Made by a program: the position numbers and the translations under genes. From assembly GCA_016124895.1 (NCBI GenBank), contig WGMU01000019.1:124001-188000 (forward strand): a stretch of 64,000 bases of DNA. Direction: 5' to 3'. Source of the stretch: a bacterium (lineage in GTDB: Bacteria > Planctomycetota > Planctomycetia > Planctomycetales > Planctomycetaceae). A model generated the notes under the pieces. That model saw only the letters and a program-made list of their open reading frames with translations, did not search any database and had not been told where the DNA came from. Below are positions 9,700-19,239 of the stretch, one piece after another. The number at the start of each line of letters is the position of its first letter. The first letter of the stretch is position 1.

Positions 9700-10877
9700 T
9701 AGCGGGTGCCTCCCGTCTGAGCGGTCAGGTTTTTCTGAGAGTTTTGTGGCAGTGCGGCGGCCTGCCGATTCGACGCGGCTGAGTGAACGGCGACGCCGGA
9801 TGCGTCGGACACTCGGAACTGAAGCTGGTAACGCTGAGCCCAGTCTTCGGTCTGCTCGTTCTGGCACAGCTTGACCAGAATGACGTTCTGCCCCTGCTTC
9901 AGCGTGGCCGGCACAGTGTACTGGTCAATGGCCATGCCGCGGTGATACTCGTCGCGGCCGAACAGGTACTGGCCGTTGACCCAGATCTTCCAGGCGTTCG
10001 GCGTGCCAAACCGGAACTGCACATCGCGAGTGGCTGGCGAATCAAACGTCGTCGTCAGATACATGACGGCGCCCTTGTACGGCGAGATGGTCTTCGCGAT
10101 GTCGAGCACGCCGAATTCGTCGCCAGTGGTGATCTCGTCCCACTTCACCTCGCCGAGCTGACCTTCAAGCGTCGCGTCGAGGTCGATCTTCTTCTCCGGC
10201 GGATAGGTTTCCGCAAAGCCGACCAGACCACGGTTGTTGAACGGTCCAATGATTTCCCAGTCGGTCAGGAATCCGAAGTGCTGCACCAGACTGACGTCGT
10301 CGCCCAGGCTGCGAATGCCTTTCGCGAGTTCCTTCACCTGGTCCTCATCCGTCGCCCCCTGCATTGCCTTGCGGAACGTCGCGAGCTTCTGCTGCTTGTC
10401 GTCGATCGTTTCAGCCCGGTCGATGAGCTGCTGGACAGCGTCGCGGCGGAACTCGGGACTCGGGTCGAGCAGCAATTGCGGGATGATCTCACTGCTGACA
10501 TTGGAATCGACTTTCAGCAGCACTTCGTACGCCAGTCGGCGGGCTCGCGGGTCGAGCTTCGTATCAAAGATGACCGCTCGCAGTTTGTCAGCCGGCAGTG
10601 AGTGCCCGGCCGCGGTTTCGCGGTCCGCAACAGCCTCGACCACGTTTCGCAGATAGTTCGCGGCCAGCGGTGACGCTCCCGCGAACGCGTCGAGCAATGC
10701 CGGCAGGTCAGCGGCCGTGCTGCTTTTCTGCAGTTCAGCGACAGCGGCCAGAGCGGGTACGTTTCCGTTGCCTTCGTGTCCGACGGCCTTGATTGCTTTG
10801 ATCGAATCCGTTTGAGCCGCCTGAGCGAACGGCGGCGCGACGAACAGCATCAGCGACGCCGCGATAAGCCAGCGCAT
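9699..10877 (-). CDS. Secreted HEAT-repeat-like protein with C-terminal beta-sandwich
   Basis: A 392-residue protein with a signal peptide (MRWLIAASLMLFVAPPFAQA). Residues about 25-205 are alpha-helical and HEAT-like (LDPRARRLAYEVLL, PSPEFRRDAVQQLIDRA). Residues about 215-365 look like a carbohydrate-binding-type beta-sandwich: FLTDWEIIGPFNNRG, then YLTTTFDSP, AWKIWVNGQYLFG and QGQNVILVKLCQN. This combination is common in planctomycete secreted proteins, and its function is unknown. RBS-like GGAG precedes ATG 10877. It is the first gene of a coupled pair with the PQQ-like propeller, so the two products may act on the same extracellular target (inference). Confidence 0.85.
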   Translation of the reverse strand: MRWLIAASLMLFVAPPFAQAAQTDSIKAIKAVGHEGNGNVPALAAVAELQKSSTAADLPALLDAFAGASPLAANYLRNVVEAVADRETAAGHSLPADKLRAVIFDTKLDPRARRLAYEVLLKVDSNVSSEIIPQLLLDPSPEFRRDAVQQLIDRAETIDDKQQKLATFRKAMQGATDEDQVKELAKGIRSLGDDVSLVQHFGFLTDWEIIGPFNNRGLVGFAETYPPEKKIDLDATLEGQLGEVKWDEITTGDEFGVLDIAKTISPYKGAVMYLTTTFDSPATRDVQFRFGTPNAWKIWVNGQYLFGRDEYHRGMAIDQYTVPATLKQGQNVILVKLCQNEQTEDWAQRYQLQFRVSDASGVAVHSAASNRQAAALPQNSQKNLTAQTGGTR

Positions 10878-10908
10878 GGGAGTCTCCTTTGAGGTTGTGC
10901 TTTGACTG

Positions 10909-10968
10909 GTAGGCCGCGCGTAACGCGCGCAAACGTTCGGATTCAGCGCCGCGTTGCACGCGGCCTAC
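10909..10968. repeat. Inverted repeat GTAGGCCGCG, overlapping a stop codon
   Basis: Arms 10909-10927 and 10950-10968 are reverse complements at 17 of 19 positions. The right arm contains the TAG stop codon of the asparagine-synthetase-like gene (10965-10967). A similar GTAGGCCGC hairpin supplies the TAG stop of the giant gene ending at 2001. Confidence 0.7.
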
Positions 10969-12323
10969 GATGCGAAAACCTCCGCGAACGCGTTGCGGTA
11001 AGTGATCTCGTTTGGTGGGAAGGTTTCGTCAAACGTTGACCGTTCGGCGGCGCCGTGCTGGAACCGACGTTTCTCGAACACGGGCATCGTGATGCCGGTA
11101 ATTGCTTCAACGCCGCGACGGACGACTTCGCCTTTGAGCGCATACAGTTTTTCGTGGTCCCAGTCCGTCAGTTCAATAAACGGTATACCTTCGGCGACTT
11201 CGATCACATTCGGCAGAGCGAACGGACTGAAGCCGCTGAATCTGAAGTGCCGCGCCGGTGCTGACGTCCGCACGTGACCGCGGCTCTGACCGCCGGAGAA
11301 CGTCAGCGAATGCTTGATCGCGTCGACGCCCCAGCCTTCGTGATACAGCATCTGATTGTTGAGCACGCTGCGAATCGTCAGCTCGGGATTCTCTTCGATC
11401 GGATAGTCCTTCAGGTTCTCATCACCACCGTCGCCGTCCGCCAGGTACTTCCACTCGGGATAACGCTGTCGAATACCACGGCACAGAGCGATGGCCATTG
11501 TCGCCGACTGAACGTCGAGCGGTTTGTAGTCTTCGATGATGCGGATCGTCTCGCGGTAATCGAGTTCACTCCGCGGCACGCAAACGACTTCACCGAACAT
11601 ACTCAGATCGGTCTCGTCGAGAAACCTCAACGCCTGCTGCGCGTCGGCGCAGAGATCCTCAGGCTGGCCGTCTTCCATGACTGACAGCGTGAACGCCTTC
11701 AGCCGTGACAGATTGCCGCCGCGTTCCCGCAGCAGGTGATACAGCGTCAGGAAGACGGCGCCGCTGTCGATGCCTCCGGAGAAGAGCACACCGATCGGCT
11801 GCGTTGGATCGTCCGCGTCAATCCGGTCGAGCCACTTTGAGCATTCATCGGCGAGCGCTCCGATATACTGCCGGCCGATTTCGTTGAGGTCGGTGCTCAG
11901 GCGATTGCGCTGCGGATCGAAGTAGCGGGTCAGTTTCGGATTCGGATCCGGGCAGCCGACGAGAGCCAGCTCGACAATGTGATGTGCCGGCACCATCCGC
12001 GTGTAGGACGGATGAAACTGACCGTCGAGACCTTCCTGCCTGAGCCATGCGGCGATTTCATCAATCCGCTCGGCGACGATCAGGCACGGGCCATCGATCA
12101 GCTTCGCCAGGAAATACCGCAGCGGCCGCCCGATCGATCGCGCCAGGCGAACGGTCTTGCCGTTCCGATGCAGCAGCGCGAACTGGCCGTCGATCGCACG
12201 GACCTGAGCCGCGTCGCCGGAGCCGACGCGTTCAATCGCGTCCTCGACAGACATGTTGAAAATGACGTTGCCGGCTGGATCGAGCAGATTGACCAGTCGT
12301 TCAACGTACGCATGATTCTGCAC
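10965..12323 (-). CDS. Asparagine synthetase-like protein (AsnB/beta-lactam synthetase superfamily)
   Basis: A 452-residue protein. The synthetase half is clear: the ATP-pyrophosphatase loop SGGIDS lies at residues 182-187, and a GDGGDE motif follows later. Residues 1-170 resemble a degenerate glutaminase (GATase II) domain (DGQFALL, GRPLRYF). It does not start with the Met-Cys needed for the N-terminal nucleophile, so glutamine hydrolysis is unlikely. It may use free ammonia or catalyse another ATP-driven amide or ring-forming reaction, as in beta-lactam synthetase relatives. The GTG start at 12323 is chosen because AAGGAG sits seven bases upstream. Upstream in-frame sequence runs into palindromic repeats and looks non-coding. 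It is divergent from the alcohol dehydrogenase gene. Confidence 0.85.
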   Translation of the reverse strand: MQNHAYVERLVNLLDPAGNVIFNMSVEDAIERVGSGDAAQVRAIDGQFALLHRNGKTVRLARSIGRPLRYFLAKLIDGPCLIVAERIDEIAAWLRQEGLDGQFHPSYTRMVPAHHIVELALVGCPDPNPKLTRYFDPQRNRLSTDLNEIGRQYIGALADECSKWLDRIDADDPTQPIGVLFSGGIDSGAVFLTLYHLLRERGGNLSRLKAFTLSVMEDGQPEDLCADAQQALRFLDETDLSMFGEVVCVPRSELDYRETIRIIEDYKPLDVQSATMAIALCRGIRQRYPEWKYLADGDGGDENLKDYPIEENPELTIRSVLNNQMLYHEGWGVDAIKHSLTFSGGQSRGHVRTSAPARHFRFSGFSPFALPNVIEVAEGIPFIELTDWDHEKLYALKGEVVRRGVEAITGITMPVFEKRRFQHGAAERSTFDETFPPNEITYRNAFAEVFAS

Positions 12324-12634
12324 GGTGTGTCTCCTTCGGAACCATCGCAGTGAAGCGAAAGAGCGTAGTTGGCAGTCGCGACTCGTGCGAGTATCCGCAG
12401 CCTGGCAGCCCGTCCAATGGCTCGGCGAATTGAAGCTGTCGCTTGGCGAGCCTTTTTCGACGGTCCTAGAATCCACGGTTCCCACCTCGTTCCCATGCTC
12501 TGCATGGGAGTGCAAACTTCGGCGTTCTGCGCCGATGCCTCAGACCGGACGCGGAGCGTCCTGTGCTGTGTTCCTACGCGGAGCGTAGGAACAAGATCGA
12601 CCTCCCGCCTGCCATCCTGCCACAGACCGTTTTT
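12324..12634. repeat. Divergent intergenic gap with a block of four palindromes
   Basis: This 311-base gap between divergent genes holds four short hairpins in series: CCCATGC..GCATGGG (12492-12508), CGGCG..CGCCG (12520-12534), GGACGC..GCGTCC (12547-12561) and GTTCCTACGC..GCGTAGGAAC (12570-12592). Two of them share the loop GGA. This resembles the GTTCCCACGC/GCGTGGGAAC palindrome class recalled from many environmental genomes. Promoters for both flanking genes should lie here, but none is convincing. Confidence 0.7.
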
Positions 12635-13831
12635 ATGACGACCGACACCGCACTGCCTTCCAGTGCCGAACTCGCCGCCTTCGACTTTGATCCCCGCACG
12701 CGCGTGATTTACGGAGCCGGTGTGCTGTCACGGTTGGGCGAGCTGAGCCGGTCGTTCGGCTGTCGCGCGTTTCTGGTCACGGACAAAGGACTGAAAGCGG
12801 CTGGGCACGAGGAGCACGCACTCGGATTCCTGCAGCGGGCTGATGTCGAAGTCATTTATTACGATGACGTGCATCCCAATCCGACGACCGACGATGTTGG
12901 GCGTGCGCTGCAGGTGGCCCGCGATGCGAAAGTTGATCTAATCATCGGACTCGGCGGCGGCAGCAGTATGGACTGCGCGAAGGGCGTCAACTTTCTGCTG
13001 ACCAACGGTGGGAAGATGGAAGACTACTGGGGCATCGGCAAAGCCACGAAAGCGATGCTGCCGATGATCGCTGTCCCGACCACCGCTGGGACGGGCAGCG
13101 AGGCGCAGTCGTTCGCGCTGATCGCGGACTCGCAAACGCATATGAAGATGGCCTGTGGCGACAGGAAAGCGGCCTGCTCCGTCGCACTGCTCGATCCGGA
13201 ACTGACCGTCACGATGCCCAGTTCCGTGACCGCCGTGACCGGCATCGATGCCGTCAGCCACGCCGTCGAGACTTACGTCACAACAAAACGGAACGCAGTC
13301 TCGCAGCTTTTCAGCCGTCAGGCCTGGAAGCTGCTGGCAACGTCCTTTCCACGAGTGCTCGCCGAGCCGACGAATCTCGACGCGCGCGGCGGAATGCTGG
13401 TCGGGGCTCATTTTGCCGGAGCGGCCATTGAGAACTCGATGCTCGGCGCGACGCATGCGCTGGCGAATCCGCTGTCGGCTCACTTCAACCTGACGCACGG
13501 CATCCCGATCGGCGTTATGCTGCCCCACGTGATTCGGTTCAACGCGGAAGTCGTTGGGGCTCTGTACGGAGACCTCGCTGCTGACATCGGGCTCTGCCGG
13601 AGCAGTGATCCGGAAGCTCCCGGTTTTCTGGCCGATTTCGTACAGGAACTCGTCGCGAGCTGGGGGCTGCCAACCAGTCTGAAAGCCTGTCATGTCAGTC
13701 GCGATCTGATTCCCACAATGGCTGCCGAAGCGGCGAAGCAGTGGACGGGAACGTTCAACCCGCGTCCCTGCACCGTTGACTCATTTCAGGAGTTGTACTC
13801 ATGCGCGTTCGACGAGAGTTCGACAAACTGA
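12635..13831 (+). CDS. Iron-containing alcohol dehydrogenase
   Basis: A 398-residue group III (Fe-ADH) oxidoreductase. The dinucleotide-binding region shows [13 protein letters not shown] near residue 105. The metal region shows [12 protein letters not shown], then [11 protein letters not shown] and NLTHGIPIG, supplying the Asp and three His ligands typical of the family. [12 protein letters not shown] block is also present. The substrate cannot be read from sequence. ATG 12635 is preferred to upstream in-frame codons, which lie in palindromic repeat DNA. The 3' end overlaps the Tat-exported propeller gene by 31 bases in another frame, so the two genes are probably co-transcribed. Confidence 0.92.
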   Translation: MTTDTALPSSAELAAFDFDPRTRVIYGAGVLSRLGELSRSFGCRAFLVTDKGLKAAGHEEHALGFLQRADVEVIYYDDVHPNPTTDDVGRALQVARDAKVDLIIGLGGGSSMDCAKGVNFLLTNGGKMEDYWGIGKATKAMLPMIAVPTTAGTGSEAQSFALIADSQTHMKMACGDRKAACSVALLDPELTVTMPSSVTAVTGIDAVSHAVETYVTTKRNAVSQLFSRQAWKLLATSFPRVLAEPTNLDARGGMLVGAHFAGAAIENSMLGATHALANPLSAHFNLTHGIPIGVMLPHVIRFNAEVVGALYGDLAADIGLCRSSDPEAPGFLADFVQELVASWGLPTSLKACHVSRDLIPTMAAEAAKQWTGTFNPRPCTVDSFQELYSCAFDESSTN

Positions 13832-15039
13832 ACCGGCGGCAGTTTCTCCGACAGGCCAGTGTGGCCGCAGCCGGTGCGAGCGCGGCAAGTCTTGCCGGAG
13901 CCGGTCTGCTTCCAGGTGTCCCTCAAATCGCCAGCGCGGCGAAGCAGGTCGCCGAAACCGGCCCGAGTGCCTGGCCTTCGTTCCGTAACGGCAACCAGTT
14001 GCGCGGTATCGCGGGCAGTTCGCTACCGGATTCGCTTGAACTGTTGTGGAAAGTCCCGGTCGACGACGGTGTGACGGCGACGGCTGCAATCGTCGGCGAC
14101 CGCGTTTACGCAGGCACGTTCGGCGGCGAGCTGATCTGCTTCGACCGGAAGACCGGCGAGCGTATCTGGACTTACTTCTCGGCGGAGAAGAAGAAGCCGA
14201 ACGACTTCATCCCGGGCTTTCAGTCATCGCCCACAGTCACCGGCGATCTGGTCGTCATTGGTGACGAGGACGGCATTTTCCACGCCGTCGATCGCGCGAC
14301 CGGCAAGCAGCGGTGGAAGTACGAAACCTTCGCCGAAGTCATCAGTTCGGCGGTCGTAGTTGGCGAACGGATCGTTTTCGGATCGTACGACTCGACGCTG
14401 TACTGCCTGAACGCTGCCGACGGAAAGGAACTCTGGAAGTTCGAGACGGCCGACCGGATCAACGGCTCGCCCGCCGTGTCCGGAAACATCACATTCGTGA
14501 CCGGCTGCGACACACACCTGCGGGCGATCAATATCGACACCGGCAAGGAAGAGTTCGACATGCCGCTCGAACGCTTCCTGATCGCCTCGCCCGCAGTCTT
14601 CGACGGAATGCTGTATGTCGGTTCGCACGAGAGTGAGTTCCTGGCGATCGAGATCGCGAAGCAGGAGATCGTCTGGCTGTTCAAGAACGAGAAGAGCGAA
14701 CTGCCGATCCACTCGTCCGCTGCCGTCACCAACGAGGTCATCGTCTTCGGCGGCCAGGACAAGCAGTTGCACTGTCTGGACCGAAAGACCGGCAAAGAGA
14801 AGTGGGCCTTCTCGACGCGCGGCCAGATCAACAGCTCACCGGTCATCGTTGACGGCGACCGCGTGTACGTCGGCTCGAACGACGGCAATCTCTACGAAGT
14901 CGGACTCACCGACGGCAAACAGCGCTGGAAAGAAAAACTCGGCCGCGCCGTCTCCGCCTCCCCTGCCGTCGGCGAAGGCTGCCTGGTCATCGGCGCGGAA
15001 GGCACCGAAGGCGAGATTTACTGCTTTGGTGCGAAGTAA
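13801..15039 (+). CDS. Tat-exported PQQ-like beta-propeller protein
   Basis: A 412-residue protein. The N-terminus carries a twin-arginine signal (NRRQFLRQ, residues 11-18) followed by a long Ala/Gly-rich hydrophobic stretch, so it is likely exported folded. The rest is a propeller with repeated blades: [69 protein letters not shown] and [20 protein letters not shown] lies nine bases before ATG 13801, supporting this start inside the end of the dehydrogenase gene. No heme motif is seen. Tat export suggests a bound cofactor, perhaps PQQ, but specific PQQ ligands were not identified. Confidence 0.9.
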   Translation: MRVRREFDKLNRRQFLRQASVAAAGASAASLAGAGLLPGVPQIASAAKQVAETGPSAWPSFRNGNQLRGIAGSSLPDSLELLWKVPVDDGVTATAAIVGDRVYAGTFGGELICFDRKTGERIWTYFSAEKKKPNDFIPGFQSSPTVTGDLVVIGDEDGIFHAVDRATGKQRWKYETFAEVISSAVVVGERIVFGSYDSTLYCLNAADGKELWKFETADRINGSPAVSGNITFVTGCDTHLRAINIDTGKEEFDMPLERFLIASPAVFDGMLYVGSHESEFLAIEIAKQEIVWLFKNEKSELPIHSSAAVTNEVIVFGGQDKQLHCLDRKTGKEKWAFSTRGQINSSPVIVDGDRVYVGSNDGNLYEVGLTDGKQRWKEKLGRAVSASPAVGEGCLVIGAEGTEGEIYCFGAK

Positions 15040-15329
15040 CGATGCGAGAATCTGACGCAAAGAGGCGAAGAGGCAAAGATCCGCAACGGCCCGCGGAGAG
15101 CAACGGAACGCACCCTGCAACTACACATCTTTCCGCTCGTCAAATCTCTTTGCGTTGCTCACCAGCAGCAACGTGTTTTTCTGACAGGAAACCTGTTGCC
15201 TGGGGTGCCACTGCTGGCTTGCCCAGCAGTGTGGATTCGAGTGCCTGCAGAGCACTGCTGGGCAAGCCAGCAGTGGCACCCAACAGACCAGTCAGGAATT
15301 TGTGCCGACATCGTTTGCTTAAACCATTT
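15040..15329. repeat. Repeat-rich gap with a perfect 29-bp inverted repeat
   Basis: After the propeller gene comes a TGACGCAAAG arm (15053-15078). A perfect 29-base inverted repeat follows, with arms at 15203-15231 and 15253-15281 built around GTGCCACTGCTGG. After that comes a CCGTGTTCATCTGTGGCT segment at about 15339, which looks like another dispersed repeat. The complement of the first arm lies at 15392-15417, inside the start region of the next gene. An open frame crosses the whole block, but its composition is that of repeats and not protein. Confidence 0.75.
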
Positions 15330-18300
15330 GTGGGACTCCGTGTTCATCTGTGGCTGAGATTCCTGCCGGACGGCTCCGCCGCGCTGTGGAACTCTGCGCC
15401 TCTGCGACTTTGCGTCAGCCTCGTGCTTCTTCTGCTGCCAGCGCATGCCTGCTTCGGCGACATCTTCAAACCCGACGAACGCTTTCTCGGGATGCTTACC
15501 AATGGTGAGTACGTTCACGGGGACCGTCTGCATGACTGGCATGACGCAGCCGCCGAGCCGAAGCTGGCGGGGAGGGCGATTTTTGATGGAGGGAATCCGT
15601 TTCGCTGGGTGATCGATCAGGGCGTGACGTTCGGGCCGCCACCGAATGCACTCATCGAGTTCTACGGTGGCGATTGTCTGCCGGGCCGCGTCGTCGATTA
15701 CGAGGCCGCTGAGTACGACTCGTTTGACGCTCACGACGAGTATCTCGTTGTCGAACCGGCAATCGTCGTCGACCGCCCAGGCGAAAAACGGACGCCGTTT
15801 TTGCGGATCAGCACGCGGTGGCTTAAACGAGTTGTCTTTGAGCGGAAGCTCGGCGTGCCCAGCGAGTGGCGACCGGGCACTGCGTTTCTACATGACGGCA
15901 GTGCCGTCCGGTTTCGCGGAGTCCGCTGGGCGAAGGGTGCCGTCGCCGTGCTGACTGACGACGGCGTCAAGACGCTGCTGCATTCGCAGATCGCTGAGCT
16001 GCATCTGCCGGATCGTGATGGCTGGGAAAACTGGTTCGAGCAACTGGCGGTTCTGTCTCCGGACTTGAAGTCGCGGCTGCTGCAGATCGAGTGCGAGAGC
16101 GGTCTGCGTCTGACCGCATCGACGACTCGTTACCGGCCGGAATTTGCCGGTGATCAAAGCGTGTCGAGTGACTGGTACCCGGTGTTTCACCCTGCCTGGA
16201 GTCTCGACCCGCTGACGATTCCGTTTCCGTCGATTCGCGTCTGGCGGTTCTTTGCACCGACGCAGGTTCCCGCGACGCTGCTCGAACCAACGGCCGAGCG
16301 CGACGGCGTCGTGTTCAGCTCGGGCTGGAACTGGCAGCGCGACCGCAGCGTGCAACAGACGACCGCCATCAGCGGACAGAGGCACCTCGGTTGGGGCTTT
16401 GGGACACACGCTCCGTCGCAGTTGAGGCTGCCGCTGCACGGCGCCGTGACTGCGTTCCGAACGCGCGTCGGTCTTGATCAACTTGTGCGTACGGGCGGCT
16501 GCGCGCGAGCCTCGCTCGCGTTTGCCGCGAATCCCAGCGCCGCCGTCTGGCGGAGTGTGACGCTGATCGGTTCTGAGAAGACGTTCGATTCCGGCTGGCA
16601 GAACGTTCCGAACTCGAACGCTCCCGATGCGGCACTGCTGCTGACGTCCGACCCACTGATCAACGAGCGTCCGCGCGGTGCCGACCCGTTCGACATCCGC
16701 GACTGTGTTGACTGGATCGAACCCGAGTTCCGGCTTGACGCAACAAAGCTGCAGCAGGAAGTGGCTCGACGACGAACGCTGACGCTGCCGGCGCTACACG
16801 ACTGGAAGCTGACTCAGTCACTGCCGCCAAAGTCCAGTGAAGCGGATACAGGAAACGAAACATCGGCCGAAAATGGTTTGGCAGACGACACCGGTGCGAC
16901 CGGACTGCGATCTGGCAGCGTCTGGAGCGAGAGCGTGCCGAATGACGAACGCTTCGGCATTGTGGCGTCGATCAACGGACCCTTTGCCGCGTTCACCCGC
17001 GAGCTGCGCGTCAAAACCAATCATCGCTGGCTGGCGATCTCGATCGATCGTCCGGAACTGAAACAGCCAGCGCCGAACGAACTGCGACCGCTTGATGCGA
17101 TCGTCCGACTCGGTGGACGCACCGTTCTACAGCAGCCTGTTCCGCAACGTTCGGGTCAGAACATCGCCGACCCGATCCTCGTCCCGCTGACCGGCCTGCA
17201 GAATCAGAAGGTCCGCTGCGAGGTCATTCTCTTCTCACCAGCCGGAGCCGATCCAACCGTCAAGCCCACCGACGAAGCCATGTCGCTGGTGAATTCGTTT
17301 GAGTGGCTCGGTGCGGAACTGACCGAACGCCCGCCGGGAATTGCTGTCGTCTTCGACGAAGATCGGGAGTTCGTCGACGAATTAACCGATGGCGAGGGCA
17401 TCCTCGAACTCGCAACGTCTGACGTCTCGTCAGGGTCCGCCGCGTTGAAGGTCAGCGGTGGCGAACGGTCGAATCCATTGATCAAAGGTGTCGAACTGCC
17501 GCTGCGTGAGTATCCGCGCCTCGGCGAGTTCCGGTATCTTCGCTTTGCGTGGAAGAAGCCCGATGGCGAACTGGTCGCTCTGTCGATTGCTCACGACGGA
17601 CTTCTGGGACTGCCCGAGATGGCGTTTGACGGACCGCGTCCGCAGGCGTTTCGGCCAGCAGCCGCACGGCGCGAGTTTGAGAAGCAGCGGAGCAATCCTC
17701 GACGCGTCATTCAGTCCGATGATCGCGGAGCAAAGTACGCGTACCAGTACGACAGCGGGACGCTGAAGACCGAACAGCCGGTCCTGCGGCTTGATCGGAG
17801 ACTGCCGACCGACTGGGTTGCTCATACGCGCGATCTGTTTGCCGAATTCGGCGCATTCACGCTGACCGGGATTGGCATTCAGAGCCGCGGGGGCGGCGCC
17901 GCGATGTTCGACCAGATTTACCTCGCGCGGACGCAGGCCGACTTCGACTGGATTCCGCACCTCAATGGGACATCACCGACAAAGTCACCCGATGAGAACG
18001 TGCTCGCCGAACCTCGACGTCCGCGCGACCTTGGCCAGACTGTCGCGAAGATCGCACCGCAGTTTGCACTGACGCAGACGAATGACTCCGTTCTTCTACT
18101 GCGTGAGTCAGGCGGAAGAGCGAACGTGCTGCGGACTCATCCGCAGGCGCAGGACAAGCCCGCCGTGTTCCGCTCGCCGGTCTCGATCCGCGCGGGAAAA
18201 AAGACCGAATTGCACATCAGCACGACTCACCATCCCGACGCCGACTGGGAACTGCTCGTCCGCGCCGCTGGTCAGGACCTGCATCGGCAGGCGGTTTCAA

Positions 18301-18449
18301 AGGACACCGTCAAAGACGGCTGGCTCGACGTCAGCATTGACCTGTCGCGCTTCGCCGGGCAGAACATCGTGCTGGAAGTTGTGCATCAGCCGACTGGCTG
18401 GCAGAACGAATTCGCCTACTGGAGCCGACTGGAAATCACCGAGCAGTAA
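15330..18449 (+). CDS. Large secreted protein with NPCBM-like domain, function unknown
   Basis: From GTG 15330 the product is 1039 residues; the true start is uncertain. Open frame extends back to ATG 15042 across repeats. No good RBS is seen, and the next ATG would remove the hydrophobic segment. A signal-peptide-like stretch (LCVSLVLLLLPAHA) ends near 15460, with Cys directly after it. In the middle, GWGFGTHAPSQLRLPL, then RTRVGLDQLVRTGGCA, matches the NPCBM-type carbohydrate-binding fold. The C-terminal part has galactose-binding-like beta segments, such as RYLRFAWKK, and ends in NEFAYWSRLEI. No catalytic motif was recognised. It is followed after seven bases by the ThiF-like gene. Confidence 0.8.
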   Translation: MGLRVHLWLRFLPDGSAALWNSAPLRLCVSLVLLLLPAHACFGDIFKPDERFLGMLTNGEYVHGDRLHDWHDAAAEPKLAGRAIFDGGNPFRWVIDQGVTFGPPPNALIEFYGGDCLPGRVVDYEAAEYDSFDAHDEYLVVEPAIVVDRPGEKRTPFLRISTRWLKRVVFERKLGVPSEWRPGTAFLHDGSAVRFRGVRWAKGAVAVLTDDGVKTLLHSQIAELHLPDRDGWENWFEQLAVLSPDLKSRLLQIECESGLRLTASTTRYRPEFAGDQSVSSDWYPVFHPAWSLDPLTIPFPSIRVWRFFAPTQVPATLLEPTAERDGVVFSSGWNWQRDRSVQQTTAISGQRHLGWGFGTHAPSQLRLPLHGAVTAFRTRVGLDQLVRTGGCARASLAFAANPSAAVWRSVTLIGSEKTFDSGWQNVPNSNAPDAALLLTSDPLINERPRGADPFDIRDCVDWIEPEFRLDATKLQQEVARRRTLTLPALHDWKLTQSLPPKSSEADTGNETSAENGLADDTGATGLRSGSVWSESVPNDERFGIVASINGPFAAFTRELRVKTNHRWLAISIDRPELKQPAPNELRPLDAIVRLGGRTVLQQPVPQRSGQNIADPILVPLTGLQNQKVRCEVILFSPAGADPTVKPTDEAMSLVNSFEWLGAELTERPPGIAVVFDEDREFVDELTDGEGILELATSDVSSGSAALKVSGGERSNPLIKGVELPLREYPRLGEFRYLRFAWKKPDGELVALSIAHDGLLGLPEMAFDGPRPQAFRPAAARREFEKQRSNPRRVIQSDDRGAKYAYQYDSGTLKTEQPVLRLDRRLPTDWVAHTRDLFAEFGAFTLTGIGIQSRGGGAAMFDQIYLARTQADFDWIPHLNGTSPTKSPDENVLAEPRRPRDLGQTVAKIAPQFALTQTNDSVLLLRESGGRANVLRTHPQAQDKPAVFRSPVSIRAGKKTELHISTTHHPDADWELLVRAAGQDLHRQAVSKDTVKDGWLDVSIDLSRFAGQNIVLEVVHQPTGWQNEFAYWSRLEITEQ

Positions 18450-18456
18450 CCGGCCG

Positions 18457-19239
18457 ATGGAACCCGCATCAATGACTGACCGAGTGCCTCTGACAGACGA
18501 AGAACGAGCCACTTACGAATGGCAGATCTGGGTCGATGACTTTGGCGAAGCCGGACAGGAAGTTCTGAAAAACTCGTCGGTGCTGGTATCCCGCCTTGGA
18601 GGACTCGGTGGAGTCGTTGCTTACGAACTTGCGGCGGCCGGCGCCGGCAAGCTCGTCCTTGCACACGCGGGCAATGTCAAGCACAGCGACCTGAACCGGC
18701 AACTGCTGATGACGCACGACTGGCTGGGCAAGCCGCGGATTGAATCGGCCGTGCGTCGCCTGCGGGAACTCAACCCGCGACTGGAGATCGTCGCGGCTGG
18801 CGAGAACATCTGCGAAGACAACGCCCGGCGACTGGTCAACGAAGCCGACCTGATCATCGACTGCGCGCCGCTGTTTCCTGAACGCTTTGCGATGAACCGT
18901 CAGGCCATGTTGCAGAACAAGCCTCTGATCGAGTGTGCAATGTTCGACCTCGAAGCAACGCTGACGACAATCCGCCCCGGTCAGACACCGTGCCTGGCCT
19001 GCCTGTATCCTGAGAAACCGCCAGAATGGCGTCGCGAGTTTCCCGTCTTTGGAGCCGTGTCGGGCGCCATCGGCTGCCTGGCCGTCATGGAAGCCATCAA
19101 AGTGCTGGCTGGCTTCGGCGAAACTCTCGACAGTGAACTGCTCAGTTTCGACTTGCGCGACATGACGTTTTCGAAACGACGCATTCAGCGTAATGAAAAC
19201 TGTCCCGTCTGCGGTTCGCTCAGTAGCCCGCTCGCATGA
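18457..19239 (+). CDS. ThiF/MoeB/HesA-family adenylyltransferase-like protein
   Basis: A 260-residue E1-like protein. The nucleotide-binding region reads SRLGGLGGVVAYELAAAGAG, followed by HSDLNRQLL, the usual S-N-L-N-R-Q block. The canonical Asp pair after the second beta strand (normally L-V-D-x-D) is replaced by LVLAHAGNV. Two CxxC pairs (CLAC and CPVC) should bind zinc as in ThiF and MoeB. Known relatives adenylate the C-terminus of ubiquitin-like sulfur carriers. No ThiS- or MoaD-like partner is adjacent, so the substrate is unknown. ATG 18457 lies seven bases after the preceding stop; a second ATG at 18472 is equally possible. The 3' end overlaps dprA convergently by 20 bases. Confidence 0.87.
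   Translation: MEPASMTDRVPLTDEERATYEWQIWVDDFGEAGQEVLKNSSVLVSRLGGLGGVVAYELAAAGAGKLVLAHAGNVKHSDLNRQLLMTHDWLGKPRIESAVRRLRELNPRLEIVAAGENICEDNARRLVNEADLIIDCAPLFPERFAMNRQAMLQNKPLIECAMFDLEATLTTIRPGQTPCLACLYPEKPPEWRREFPVFGAVSGAIGCLAVMEAIKVLAGFGETLDSELLSFDLRDMTFSKRRIQRNENCPVCGSLSSPLA

Noticed and set aside
15042-15329. Upstream extension of the NPCBM-like gene to ATG 15042
   Set aside because: The added codons lie entirely in inverted repeats and would bury the signal peptide about 130 residues from the start.
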